64,000 bases of DNA. Origin: Bacteroidota bacterium. Lineage in GTDB: Bacteria > Bacteroidota > Bacteroidia > Sphingobacteriales > Sphingobacteriaceae. The DNA lies in contig JAMFRP010000041.1 in NCBI GenBank assembly GCA_026224775.1, positions 32,482 to 96,481 on the forward strand. The letters are read 5' to 3'. Numbering within the stretch: position 1 is the stretch's first letter; each line of letters starts with the position of its first letter. The notes under the pieces are model-generated. The model saw nothing but the letters and a program-made list of their open reading frames with translations. It was not told where the DNA came from and searched no databases. Both the position numbers and the translations under genes were made by a program. Positions 42,631-51,956 of this stretch are shown piece by piece.

Positions 42631-44910
42631 ATGTTAAATGCGCGTGTGTTTTTTTTAATACTGTTATCTATAGCATACACAAGGGCATTTGCACAGGAGC
42701 CATCCGTGGTTAAATATGTTAATCCGTTGTCCGGTACGGCAAACAGTACTACGCCATCGGCTTTAAAACTAGGTTCGGCGCAGGAAAACTTTGCCAATAC
42801 AATACCATCAGTATGTACCCCCTTTGCCATGACGCAATGGACGCCACAAACGCAAGCATCAGAATCAAAATGTATCCCGCCATATTATTATAAAGATGAT
42901 TTTTTTAGCGGGTTTAGAGGCTCGCATTGGATAAGCGGTTCATGTATGCAGGATTATGGCAGCTTAACCATAATGCCAATAACCGGCAATTTGAAAACGG
43001 TAAACTATACTGCAAAATTTAATCACAAGGATGAGCAATCAACTCCTTACGTGTACCGCATTAAACTTTCGTCGTATAAAGTACATGCGGCTATTACCGC
43101 CACACCACGTTGTAGTATAATGGAGTTTACAGCCGATGCAGCGGATAGCCTGTACCTTTTAATTACACCAAATAGCGATTTTGGGGAGGGTTATATTAAA
43201 ATCGATGCTAAAAAAGGGGAGATATATGGTTATAACCCTGTACATCGTATTTACCAGGGTTGGGGGAACCCCGCGGGTTTTAGCGGCTATTTTGTAATTA
43301 AAATAAATAAAGAACTGGCCAGTAAAGGCACATTTACCGGCGATAAAATTTTTATAAAAGACAGCATAGGCGCGCAAAAAAACATAGGCGCGTTTATAGG
43401 CTTTAAAATGCAAAAAGGCGAAAAATTGTATGTAAAGGTAGGCACTTCTTTTAGCAGCCCGCAAGGTGCCCGAAAGAATCTTGACGCAGAGTTACCAGGC
43501 TGGGATTTTGATAATACAGTAGCGCAATGCAGGCAAATATGGGAGCAGGCTTTAAAACAAATTACAGTTGTTACTGCAAACCAAACCAATAAGCGTGTTT
43601 TTTATACATCATTTTATCATGTTATGCAGCATCCTCGCTTGTATAATGATGTTGATGGTGTTTATCCCCGGTTTGCAAGCATTAACCGCTTAGAAAAGAT
43701 CAGCAATGGTAATTATTATGATGATTTTTCATTATGGGATATTTACCGGGCGCAGATACCGCTTCTGGAAATCCTTCGTCCCCGGCTGGTTAATGATCTT
43801 GTTCAGTCGTTGATATTAAAGGGGGAACAAGGTGGCTGGCTACCAATTTTTCCGTGCTGGAATAACTATACCTGCGAGATGATTGGCGATCATACAACAT
43901 CTATCATTACTTCAGCTTATTTAAAAGGCATTAGTACTGCTAATACTCCCGAGGCTTATCGTTTAATGCGGAGGAATGCTTTTGATTTGCCTGAAAAGCA
44001 GGATTACAAAGATGGAAAAGGCAGGCGGGCTTTAGCATCATATATAAAATACGGTTTTATACCATTGGAAGACAGTGTTAAGGATGCTTTTCATAAAATG
44101 GAGCAGGTAAGCCGTACTATGGAATATGCTTATGATGATTATGCCTTATCGCAATTATCGAAAAAGCTGAGCTTTGATGCAGATTATAAAACACTGATTA
44201 AGAGAGCAAAAAATTACAAGAATGTATTTGATCCGGTTGCTGGTTTTGTAAAAGGACGAATGCAAAATGGCGATTGGACTAAAACCTTTGACCCCGATGT
44301 ACGGCAAACTTATATCACCGAAGGAACGCCCCGGCAATATACTTTTTATGTGCCGCAAGATGTACCCGGCCTTGCCCGGTTAATGGGAGGGCGCAAAATA
44401 CTCGAAGCCGCACTTGATAGTATTTTTATTAAAAATGAGTATTGGCACGGTAATGAGCCGGGGCATCAGATTCCATTTATGTATAATTATACCAACAGTT
44501 GCTGGAAAACACAAAAAGAGGTAAGAACTATTTTAGCTACTGAATATAGTGATGGCCCCGGAGGACTTGGTGGTAATGACGATGCGGGGCAAATGTCGGC
44601 CTGGTATATGTTTGCTGCGATTGGCTTCTATCCGCTCAACCCAATCTCCGGCGAATATTTGTTATGCTCGCCTATATTTAAACAAGTATCAATTAATCTG
44701 CCGGGAGGCAAAACTTTATTGATCCGCACGCATAAAAAATCAACAAGCGCCATATACATTAATGCGGTTAAATGGAATGGGCGTATGTATGCAAAAAATT
44801 ATATTAATTATAAAAGTCTGGTAAAAGGCGGCATACTTGACATATACTTACAGGATGCGCCCTGCAAAACCTGGGCGTCTAAAATCGAAGATCAACCTAA
44901 CGGATTATAG
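42631..44910 (+). CDS. GH92-family glycoside hydrolase (alpha-mannosidase type), exported
   Basis: A 759-aa GH92 enzyme with signal peptide (residues 1-21, AFA-Q) and the family opening VKYVNPLSGT. The calcium- and catalysis-linked block GGLGGNDDAGQMSAWYM is present with NDD at 649-651. GH92 enzymes are calcium-dependent exo-alpha-mannosidases, with some members acting on phosphomannose or other sugars. The first domain is beta-sandwich, the second an (alpha/alpha)6 barrel. It is separated from MIOX by a hairpin, so it may have its own promoter. Confidence 0.88.
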   Translation: MLNARVFFLILLSIAYTRAFAQEPSVVKYVNPLSGTANSTTPSALKLGSAQENFANTIPSVCTPFAMTQWTPQTQASESKCIPPYYYKDDFFSGFRGSHWISGSCMQDYGSLTIMPITGNLKTVNYTAKFNHKDEQSTPYVYRIKLSSYKVHAAITATPRCSIMEFTADAADSLYLLITPNSDFGEGYIKIDAKKGEIYGYNPVHRIYQGWGNPAGFSGYFVIKINKELASKGTFTGDKIFIKDSIGAQKNIGAFIGFKMQKGEKLYVKVGTSFSSPQGARKNLDAELPGWDFDNTVAQCRQIWEQALKQITVVTANQTNKRVFYTSFYHVMQHPRLYNDVDGVYPRFASINRLEKISNGNYYDDFSLWDIYRAQIPLLEILRPRLVNDLVQSLILKGEQGGWLPIFPCWNNYTCEMIGDHTTSIITSAYLKGISTANTPEAYRLMRRNAFDLPEKQDYKDGKGRRALASYIKYGFIPLEDSVKDAFHKMEQVSRTMEYAYDDYALSQLSKKLSFDADYKTLIKRAKNYKNVFDPVAGFVKGRMQNGDWTKTFDPDVRQTYITEGTPRQYTFYVPQDVPGLARLMGGRKILEAALDSIFIKNEYWHGNEPGHQIPFMYNYTNSCWKTQKEVRTILATEYSDGPGGLGGNDDAGQMSAWYMFAAIGFYPLNPISGEYLLCSPIFKQVSINLPGGKTLLIRTHKKSTSAIYINAVKWNGRMYAKNYINYKSLVKGGILDIYLQDAPCKTWASKIEDQPNGL

Positions 44911-44975
44911 TCTAATACGCAATCATAATTAGGATTAGCACCTCAATTGAACTGGGGAAAATGCCCTTATAAGTT

Positions 44976-45008
44976 TAATACATATTAGAATATTTCTAAT
45001 ATGTATTA
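44976..45008. terminator. AT-rich 14-bp hairpin after GH92
   Basis: Arms of 14 bp (44976-44989 and 44995-45008; TAATACATATTAGA and TCTAATATGTATTA) enclose a 5-nt loop ATATT. It is directly followed by another ATTAG...CTAAT pair near 45005-45020. The position, 66 nt after the GH92 stop and 120 nt before the Wzi-like pair, suits a terminator or an operator for the latter. Confidence 0.45.
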
Positions 45009-45128
45009 GAATCTCCTAATGTCCACCGCAATAATATTAAGTCGGCCTATCTTTGAAGAACTGTTTTAGAACATATAAGCTATTATGCCAATTTGATGAA
45101 TAGCTTATTATTACTTAAACATCTACCT

Positions 45129-46748
45129 ATGAGATATTTGTACCAGCTGAAAAAGATAAAACTAATATTTTTGATACCCTTATTTGTAATAATTACAGCA
45201 AATAAGGGATTCGCGCAATTAATTTACCAACCCTATTCTTATCAGTTTTATCAAAAGCTTAATGCCGCGGAATATTCACCGACAACGAGTTTACATACAT
45301 CCCTTAAACCCTATATTATTGCTGATTCAGGTATTGTTAGACAGGTGTATGATTCATTGATGATGTCAAATGTAGATAACGCCGGGAAAAACTGGATACA
45401 TAAAGTGTTATTCAGCGGGCATTTAGCTGAGGTAAAAAATAAGAATTATACATTTTCTATTGATTATTTGCCTGATCTTCAGGCTGGTCGTGAGTTTGAG
45501 AGTAAGCAAACAACCGATTTAAATACACGAGGATACCAAATATCAGCTACAATTGGTTCAAATTTCTTCTTTTACACCAGTGGGTATGAAAACCAGGGAA
45601 AGTTTGCTAATTATGAGGCTAATTATATCAGCAAAACCGATATGATACCCGGTGAGGCTTATGACCGAAGTTTTCTTGGTTATAATGATTGGTCATATGC
45701 AACCACCCTAATGGGTTATAAACTCTCAAAAGCAGTCACTATTGTTTTGGGTGAAGATAAAACCTTTATTGGCGACGGTTACAGGTCAGTGTTATTGTCG
45801 GATTACGCTGCTAATTATCCATTACTGAGGCTAACTGCTGATTTGGGGCCAAATGTACAGTATATGGCGATGTGGGCCTATATGGAAGATCCAAGTGCTG
45901 TTCAATTCAATTCTTTTACAAATAACAGGCGAAAATGGGGCGCATTCCATTATATTGATTGGAGTATAAATAAAAGGGCATCAATTGGTTTTTTTAATGC
46001 ATTGATAGCTGAGGAGGCCAACGACCAGGGAAAACTGCACGGTTTTGATGTGAATTATATTGATCCGTTATATTTTTCATCTTCTTTAGGGCCGTCCGGT
46101 GCTGGTACTATTCCTGATCATACCTTAGTGGGATTTAACGGCAAGTACAAATTTTTTAATAAAACTACGATTTATGGTCAATTGCTTTTTGATCAATCAC
46201 TGTCCCCGGTTAATAATAGTGGCGGAAAAGCCTGGCAACTAGGTTTCAAAGGTTCCGATCTATTTAAGGTTAAGAGCTTAAACTATTTATTTGAATATAA
46301 TACGGCTGCCCCTTACACCTATGCCAATCGAAACCCTATTGTTAATTATACAGAATTGGATGAGCCATTGGGTGATCCACTGGGCGCTAATTTTAAAGAA
46401 CTACTGGGTATCGTCAATTATTCTATTGGCAGGTTTGATTTACAAGGTGAGATCGACTATGCCAAGACCGGTCTTAATATTGGTAGTATTAATTACGGGC
46501 AAGATATAACCCTTGCCGATAACATAAACCTTCCCCCGGCTACCACCGGAACTACCGGACAGGGCTTAGCTACAACCGTAAAGTATGCAGAGGGTACGGT
46601 TGCATATCTGCTTAACCCCAAATATAACTTCCGCTTAGAAGTTGGCGCACTCCTTCGCCAGGAAACAAATAGCGAAACCAGTTTAAAAACGGCTATGATA
46701 ACTATTGGTTTAAGGAGTAGTTTCAGAGATCTGTATCACGATTTTTAA
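45129..46748 (+). CDS. Capsule-assembly Wzi/RemB-like outer-membrane protein 1
   Basis: A 539-aa predicted beta-barrel protein with signal peptide ending at GFAQ. ATG 45129 gives a normal signal; the frame opens at 45093. The block GEDKTFIGDGYRSVLLSDYA (about residues 204-223) is the signature of Bacteroidota proteins annotated as capsule-assembly Wzi or RemB-like. The protein ends in an aromatic residue (YHDF), as outer-membrane barrels do. It is paralogous to the next gene. Its role could be surface-polysaccharide attachment or adhesion; no capsule genes are nearby. Confidence 0.7.
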   Translation: MRYLYQLKKIKLIFLIPLFVIITANKGFAQLIYQPYSYQFYQKLNAAEYSPTTSLHTSLKPYIIADSGIVRQVYDSLMMSNVDNAGKNWIHKVLFSGHLAEVKNKNYTFSIDYLPDLQAGREFESKQTTDLNTRGYQISATIGSNFFFYTSGYENQGKFANYEANYISKTDMIPGEAYDRSFLGYNDWSYATTLMGYKLSKAVTIVLGEDKTFIGDGYRSVLLSDYAANYPLLRLTADLGPNVQYMAMWAYMEDPSAVQFNSFTNNRRKWGAFHYIDWSINKRASIGFFNALIAEEANDQGKLHGFDVNYIDPLYFSSSLGPSGAGTIPDHTLVGFNGKYKFFNKTTIYGQLLFDQSLSPVNNSGGKAWQLGFKGSDLFKVKSLNYLFEYNTAAPYTYANRNPIVNYTELDEPLGDPLGANFKELLGIVNYSIGRFDLQGEIDYAKTGLNIGSINYGQDITLADNINLPPATTGTTGQGLATTVKYAEGTVAYLLNPKYNFRLEVGALLRQETNSETSLKTAMITIGLRSSFRDLYHDF

Positions 46749-46786
46749 GCTATCTATACTATTTAACAAGAACAGATACCGGCATC

Positions 46787-48424
46787 ATGAAATACATTTT
46801 CCAGCTAAAAAAATATAGATTTTTCTTTACCACAATACTATTAAGTTTTATTGCTAATACCAGTGCTGTAGCGCAAATGGAATATCAACCTTATTCCTTC
46901 CAGTTTTATCAAAAACTTAATTCGACACTATATTCAACAAGCACAGATATACATACCTCGTTAAAACCATACATTATAACTGATTCGTTATTAAAACATA
47001 AATACGATTCGCTAATGAATTATGGGTCAGACAGCGAACACCATAGTTGGGGCTACAGAAAACTGTTTAATGAGCATATGATAGATGTTAAGAGCACTGG
47101 CTCCACATTTTATGCTGATCTTTTACCCGATTTTGGAATAGGCCGGGATTTTTCGACCAAACAAACCACCAGTACAACATCTTTGGGCTTACAAGTTGGG
47201 GGAACCGTTGGCAATAAACTTTATTATAATATAAGTGGTTATCAAAGCAGCGCTATTTTTCCTGAGTATATGTCCACTTATATAAACCAGGTAGGCATTA
47301 TCCCCGGACAGGCATACGCCAAAACGTATACCACTAACGGGTACGACTGGTCATATATCACTGCAACCGTATCCTATACCGTTAATGATTATTTTAATAT
47401 TACCGCGGGGCGTGATAAAACATTTATTGGAGATGGATACCGGTCGATGTTATTGTCTGATTTTGCATCACCATATCCATTTTTCAGACTTACTGGGACT
47501 TTGGGAAACGTAACCTATATGGCTATGTGGAGCTATATGGATGATCCGGCTTCTACCTCCCAATATGGTATAAACAGGCATAAATTCGGGGTCTTTCATT
47601 ATCTTGACTGGAATGTAAATAACAGGATTTCTTTAGGCTTTTTTGAAAATATTACCGGCTTCTTCACAGATGATAATGGGGTAAAGCGTCCTTTTGATTT
47701 TAATTATATAAACCCCATAATTTTCATGAAACCTATTAATAATTCGAGCGATGATCCTGATAAATCATTGCTTGGGTTTACCGGTAAATACAAAATCAGC
47801 AACGGGATAACCGCTTACGGGCAATTTGCATTAGACGAATTTCACGCCAAAGATTTTTTCTCTAATGATGGTGCCGTCGATAATAAATACGGCTGGCAAT
47901 TAGGGGTCAGAGGGACCGATCTGTTTGCTATTCATAATTTGAATTTTCTATTAGAATATAATACAGCAAAGCCTTATACCTATTCTGCGCGCTCGGCAAT
48001 TGAAAATTATTCAGAAAACGGCGAATCATTGGCACATCCCTGGGGCGCTAATTTCCGAGAACTCGTAAGCTTGCTAAATTACACGTATAAGAGATTTGAT
48101 TTTAGTACCGAAGCTGATCTAGGCAGATATGGGTTAGATATGAACGGACTAAACTATGGGGGGGATATCTTCCAGCTTTACACCCAACCAGCGCGGCCGT
48201 ATGGCAATTATACAGGGCAGGGCTTAACTACCAATATGGTTTATCTTGAAGGAAAAGTAGCTTATGTAATTAATCCTAAATATAACATGAGGCTTGAACT
48301 TGGCGGAATATTCAGGACAGAGCAAAATAGTGAGTTTCATGATAAAACAACTATGATAACTATTGGTTTACGCAGTTCGTTCCGTGATTTATATACTGAT
48401 ATTACCAGTTTTAAAACGCATTAA
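46787..48424 (+). CDS. Capsule-assembly Wzi/RemB-like outer-membrane protein 2
   Basis: A 545-aa tandem paralogue of the preceding gene, 38 nt downstream. It has a signal peptide (SAVAQ, about residue 29) and the same core motif (AGRDKTFIGDGYRSMLLSDF). The N-terminal YQPYSFQFYQKLN and C-terminal MITIGLRSSFRDLYTD segments are nearly identical between the two, whereas the middle differs. The duplication suggests either partner subunits or diversified surface binding. A large bidirectional hairpin follows. Confidence 0.7.
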   Translation: MKYIFQLKKYRFFFTTILLSFIANTSAVAQMEYQPYSFQFYQKLNSTLYSTSTDIHTSLKPYIITDSLLKHKYDSLMNYGSDSEHHSWGYRKLFNEHMIDVKSTGSTFYADLLPDFGIGRDFSTKQTTSTTSLGLQVGGTVGNKLYYNISGYQSSAIFPEYMSTYINQVGIIPGQAYAKTYTTNGYDWSYITATVSYTVNDYFNITAGRDKTFIGDGYRSMLLSDFASPYPFFRLTGTLGNVTYMAMWSYMDDPASTSQYGINRHKFGVFHYLDWNVNNRISLGFFENITGFFTDDNGVKRPFDFNYINPIIFMKPINNSSDDPDKSLLGFTGKYKISNGITAYGQFALDEFHAKDFFSNDGAVDNKYGWQLGVRGTDLFAIHNLNFLLEYNTAKPYTYSARSAIENYSENGESLAHPWGANFRELVSLLNYTYKRFDFSTEADLGRYGLDMNGLNYGGDIFQLYTQPARPYGNYTGQGLTTNMVYLEGKVAYVINPKYNMRLELGGIFRTEQNSEFHDKTTMITIGLRSSFRDLYTDITSFKTH

Positions 48425-48432
48425 TTAATGCA

Positions 48433-48499
48433 ATGTAGCCTTCAAATAACAAGAAAACCGCTTATAAATGCGATTTTCTTGTTATTTGTAAAGCTACAT
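48433..48499. terminator. Large bidirectional hairpin between convergent genes
   Basis: CAAATAACAAGAAAA (48443-48457) pairs with TTTTCTTGTTATTTG (48474-48488), extended by CGC/GCG after one mismatch and by an outer ATGTAGC/GCTACAT pair. It lies between the convergent Wzi-like gene and altronate dehydratase and can serve as a terminator in both directions. Confidence 0.75.
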
Positions 48500-48600
48500 C
48501 TTCAAATGCGCTTTCAGATTTATAAAGACTATTTGTACAATTGGTTAAGAGTTATAACCGCAAAGTGCAATGTCGGAAAATATATTACAGCAATTTAATT

Positions 48601-50265
48601 TTATAGTGAAACGCCTCTTTTCCAAGGTATAAAATCATCCTGGCCTAATTGGGTTGCTTTGGTTTCTAATTCACCACTTGCCACTTTTATAATAAAATTC
48701 AGGATTCGTTCACCTGCTTGTTGAATTGTTTCTTTGCCTTCAATAATAGTCCCGCAATTAATATCTATAATGTCGGGCATACGTTCAAATAGCGCTGTGT
48801 TTGAAGAAAGTTTAATAACGGGAGTTACAGGGTTACCGGTAGGTGTACCTAAACCGGTTGTAAATAGAACAATATTAGCGCCTGATCCTACTTCGGCCGT
48901 AGTGCTTTCTACATCACTACCTGGTGTACACAATAAGTTCAATCCTTTAGCTGTTACTTTCTCAGGATAATCAAGAACTGCAGTTATTGGAGATGTGCCT
49001 CCTTTTTTTGAGGCCCCGGCAGATTTAATTGCATCGGTAATGAGGCCATCTTTGATATTACCCGGTGATGGATTGGCATAAAAGCCAGAACCATCGCTCT
49101 CCGCCTTTTTATTATAAGTTATCATCAGGTCCATAAAACGATTTGCAGTTTGGTCATCAGCACAACGATTACTTAGTTCCTGTTCAACACCACAAAGCTC
49201 AGGAAACTCCGACAGGATCACCGAGCCATCTAAAGCAACCAACATATCAGAAACATAACCCAAAGCAGGATTAGCGGAAATGCCTGAAAATCCATCAGAA
49301 CCGCCGCATTCTAACCCAATACAAAGTTTTGACAATGGCGCAGGTTGTCGGCTAATGTTGTTGGCCTCAATTAAACCTGCAAAGGTTTGTTTTAGCGCTT
49401 GTTGTAATAAATTATACTCTGTGCCCAGCTTTTGCTGTTCCAATATCACAAGGGGTTTGTTGAAAGCAGGGTCGCGTTTGGCAATTTCGGTTTGTAAAAT
49501 ACTCGCTTGGGCGTGCTGGCATCCCAAACTAAGCACTGTAGCTCCTGCTACATTAGGGTGAGTAATATACCCGGCTAATAATCCACATAAAGCCTCTGAA
49601 TCCAGGCGCGTGCCTCCACAACCCAGTGTGTGATTCAGGAATTTAATCCCATCGATGTTTTTAAATAGGCGATTGCCTGCAGGGTTTTCTTTTGAATCCT
49701 GTAGGTCTGTATTTAAAATTGCTTCGGCTGTTTGCCCCGTGCTATAAAGATTTATGAGTTGATCAACTTCATTTTCATAGCTGGCGGCTTTTTTATAGCC
49801 CAGCTTTTTAGTTAAAGCTTCCTTAAGCACATCGATATTTCGGTTTTCACAAAATACCAGTGGGATAACTAACCAGTAATTTGCTGTACCTACTGAGCCG
49901 TCAGCCCTATGGAAACCATTAAAAGTTTTTCCGGTAAAATCGGTAACAATAGGTTTGTTCCAATCCAATTCACGTTTGCCTAGTGCAAAGTCACTTGTAG
50001 CATGTTCTAAATTATTTACAGATAACAAACCTCCCTGCGGGATAAATTGAGTTGCCTTGCCAACTAATATACCATACATATAAACTTCAGCACCGGGTTG
50101 CAATGGTTCTAATGCAAATTTGTGCTTCGCTTGTATGTCTTCAGAAATTATAAAGTTTAAATCATTTAAATTTATTTCTGTACCTGTTTTCAATTGCTGC
50201 AAAGCCACAGCTACATTATCATCAGGATGTATTTTTAAAAAAATGTCTGTATTTTCTTTAATCAT
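48601..50265 (-). CDS. uxaA: Altronate dehydratase
   Basis: A 554-aa UxaA-type dehydratase that turns D-altronate into 2-keto-3-deoxygluconate in galacturonate catabolism. It has the N-terminal SAF domain (about 8-85) and the large C-terminal domain in one chain, as in E. coli. Family motifs include GYRRADGS-like NGFHRADGSVGTANYW near 115, LGCGGTRLDSEAL near 214, ECGGSDGFSGISANPALG near 322 and the INCGTIIEG block near 506. No uxaB or uxaC is in the window. It is monocistronic here, with a long upstream region that should carry its promoter. Confidence 0.93.
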   Translation of the reverse strand: MIKENTDIFLKIHPDDNVAVALQQLKTGTEINLNDLNFIISEDIQAKHKFALEPLQPGAEVYMYGILVGKATQFIPQGGLLSVNNLEHATSDFALGKRELDWNKPIVTDFTGKTFNGFHRADGSVGTANYWLVIPLVFCENRNIDVLKEALTKKLGYKKAASYENEVDQLINLYSTGQTAEAILNTDLQDSKENPAGNRLFKNIDGIKFLNHTLGCGGTRLDSEALCGLLAGYITHPNVAGATVLSLGCQHAQASILQTEIAKRDPAFNKPLVILEQQKLGTEYNLLQQALKQTFAGLIEANNISRQPAPLSKLCIGLECGGSDGFSGISANPALGYVSDMLVALDGSVILSEFPELCGVEQELSNRCADDQTANRFMDLMITYNKKAESDGSGFYANPSPGNIKDGLITDAIKSAGASKKGGTSPITAVLDYPEKVTAKGLNLLCTPGSDVESTTAEVGSGANIVLFTTGLGTPTGNPVTPVIKLSSNTALFERMPDIIDINCGTIIEGKETIQQAGERILNFIIKVASGELETKATQLGQDDFIPWKRGVSL

Positions 50266-50877
50266 TACTTTTGCGTTTTTAATATTTTCCCATTAAGCCC
50301 CATTTTTTTACCTTATTTCGGGCGATACATTTTATGCTATTTAGTGTATTCGGTAGTAAGTTAGGATCATCTTTCAGATCAAGGGTTAAACAGAAGTTTT
50401 ATGTTGTTTATTAATGTCTTAATTCAGATTTGTAGAGGGATAAGTAGCGGATGATTGGTTTACAAATTAAGTATTTGTTTAATACTTAAAGTTTTATGCT
50501 ATTGTCAAACTATTAAGTGATTTTGCATAAACTCAAACCGTTAGCTTTATTCCATAAGCCCGGTCGCCAATGTTTCAGTCTACAGCTCACCTCGTTTCGC
50601 AAAAAAAACTTCTTCTTCTAAAAAAGGATGTTTTAATGATCCATAGGGAAACTTTCGAACTTTATTAGCAGATTTGAGTTAATCGGTACTTAATAATAAA
50701 AATATAAACTGATTGTACCAATTTGAACAGGGTTTACCTGAAGTTATATACCTAAAAAATTATCATGACAATGCGGATTTTGCGCAAATAAATCTACCTT
50801 TGGTATTATCCTATTCTATTCCATTATTGACAGAATTAGAATTCAATAAAGATGTCAAGACATAATAAATACGTTTG
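50266..50877. other. Divergent intergenic region uxaA / gntR
   Basis: About 610 nt without a recognisable gene, containing promoters for uxaA (minus) and the GntR gene (plus). TACCTTTG at 50795-50802 matches the TAnnTTTG -7 box for the plus strand. CTATTCTATTC at 50811-50821 matches, at 10 of 11 bases, a motif repeated near the second susC (53622 and 53941). No small ORF with a convincing start or domain is seen. Confidence 0.4.
50795..50802 (+). promoter_or_regulatory. Candidate -7 box of the GntR gene
   Basis: TACCTTTG fits the Bacteroidota TAnnTTTG consensus and lies about 76 nt before the start. The TTG at 50780-50782 is too close to act as the -33 element, so the promoter is only a candidate. 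It is followed within 10 nt by the CTATTCTATTC motif, a good position for repression. Confidence 0.35.
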
Positions 50878-51894
50878 ATGAGAAATATATATGACCAGAT
50901 ACATGAGCTTGAGGGCATACCCAGGCTAACCAAGCACGAACAATTTGTACAGGGCATTATTAATGCGGTTGATAATAGAGTGGTTGCGGTGGGCGATCTG
51001 CTGCCGTCAGTCAACAAATTAATGAATGAGCTGGGTTTTGCCCGGGAAACTATCATGAAGGGCTACAAGGAGCTTATCAAACGTGGTATTGTAGAGTCTC
51101 GTAACCGTATGGGCTTTTTCATTGCCAGTGCAGATACAGGGCAGAGCCTGCGCGTAGCCCTGCTGCTTTACGCATTTGACACTTTCCAGGAAACATTCTA
51201 TAAAACATTTAAGAAAAATCTTGAACCTGGAGTGCTTCTTGATGTATTTTTCCATCATAACAATATCGACATTCTGGATACCATTATCGGCAACATACGC
51301 GGCAAGTATGGTATGTATGTAGTGGCCCCTATCCCTAATCCGCGTACCAAGGATATTCTTAAAAGTATTCCCCTGAATAAATTCCTAATGATCGATCGTT
51401 TTGAGCAGATGGACGGAGACTTCTCTTATGTTACACAAGAATTTGAACAAGCGACTTACAGAGCTTTCTGCGAATTAAAAGACGTAGTAAAGCGCTATGA
51501 TGAATTTGTTTTTTATTACCGCCCATCTACAGATACACCAATTGAAATTTTACGATCTTTTAAAAGATTTATTAAAGAATATGACATAAAGGGCACGATA
51601 CAAACGGAATATACTGCGGGAGCAATCACCAAGGGAAAGGTATACTTTACGATTAATAATACAGAGTTGTGGGCCATGCTGAAAGACTGCATTGATAAAA
51701 ATATCGACCTGGGTACCGACGTAGGCATTCTGTCGCACAACGATGATATGGTGAAAGAGATTATCTGCGGTGGTATTACCACTTATTCTACTGATTTCAG
51801 GTTGATGGCTGAAGAAGCGGCCACGTTTGTAATGTCAGGCAAAGCGATCAAAAAAATTATTCCCACAACGCTAATCAGGCGCAAATCATTATAG
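50878..51894 (+). CDS. GntR-family regulator with LacI-type effector domain (AraR-like)
   Basis: A 338-aa regulator with an N-terminal GntR winged helix (about 1-75; LLPSVNKLMNELGFARETIMKGYKEL) joined to a periplasmic-binding-protein-like effector domain (about 90-335). This architecture is known from B. subtilis AraR and related pentose regulators, where sugar binding releases DNA. I used ATG 50878; the frame opens one codon earlier with TTG. It lies 62 nt upstream of a sodium symporter and 2.4 kb upstream of SusC/SusD genes, which it probably controls. Confidence 0.85.
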   Translation: MRNIYDQIHELEGIPRLTKHEQFVQGIINAVDNRVVAVGDLLPSVNKLMNELGFARETIMKGYKELIKRGIVESRNRMGFFIASADTGQSLRVALLLYAFDTFQETFYKTFKKNLEPGVLLDVFFHHNNIDILDTIIGNIRGKYGMYVVAPIPNPRTKDILKSIPLNKFLMIDRFEQMDGDFSYVTQEFEQATYRAFCELKDVVKRYDEFVFYYRPSTDTPIEILRSFKRFIKEYDIKGTIQTEYTAGAITKGKVYFTINNTELWAMLKDCIDKNIDLGTDVGILSHNDDMVKEIICGGITTYSTDFRLMAEEAATFVMSGKAIKKIIPTTLIRRKSL

Positions 51895-51956
51895 CGTCGA
51901 TAAGTAGAGTGTATATCCGTATTCTAATCAATTTTATCATACCGTGTTAGTTTGCT

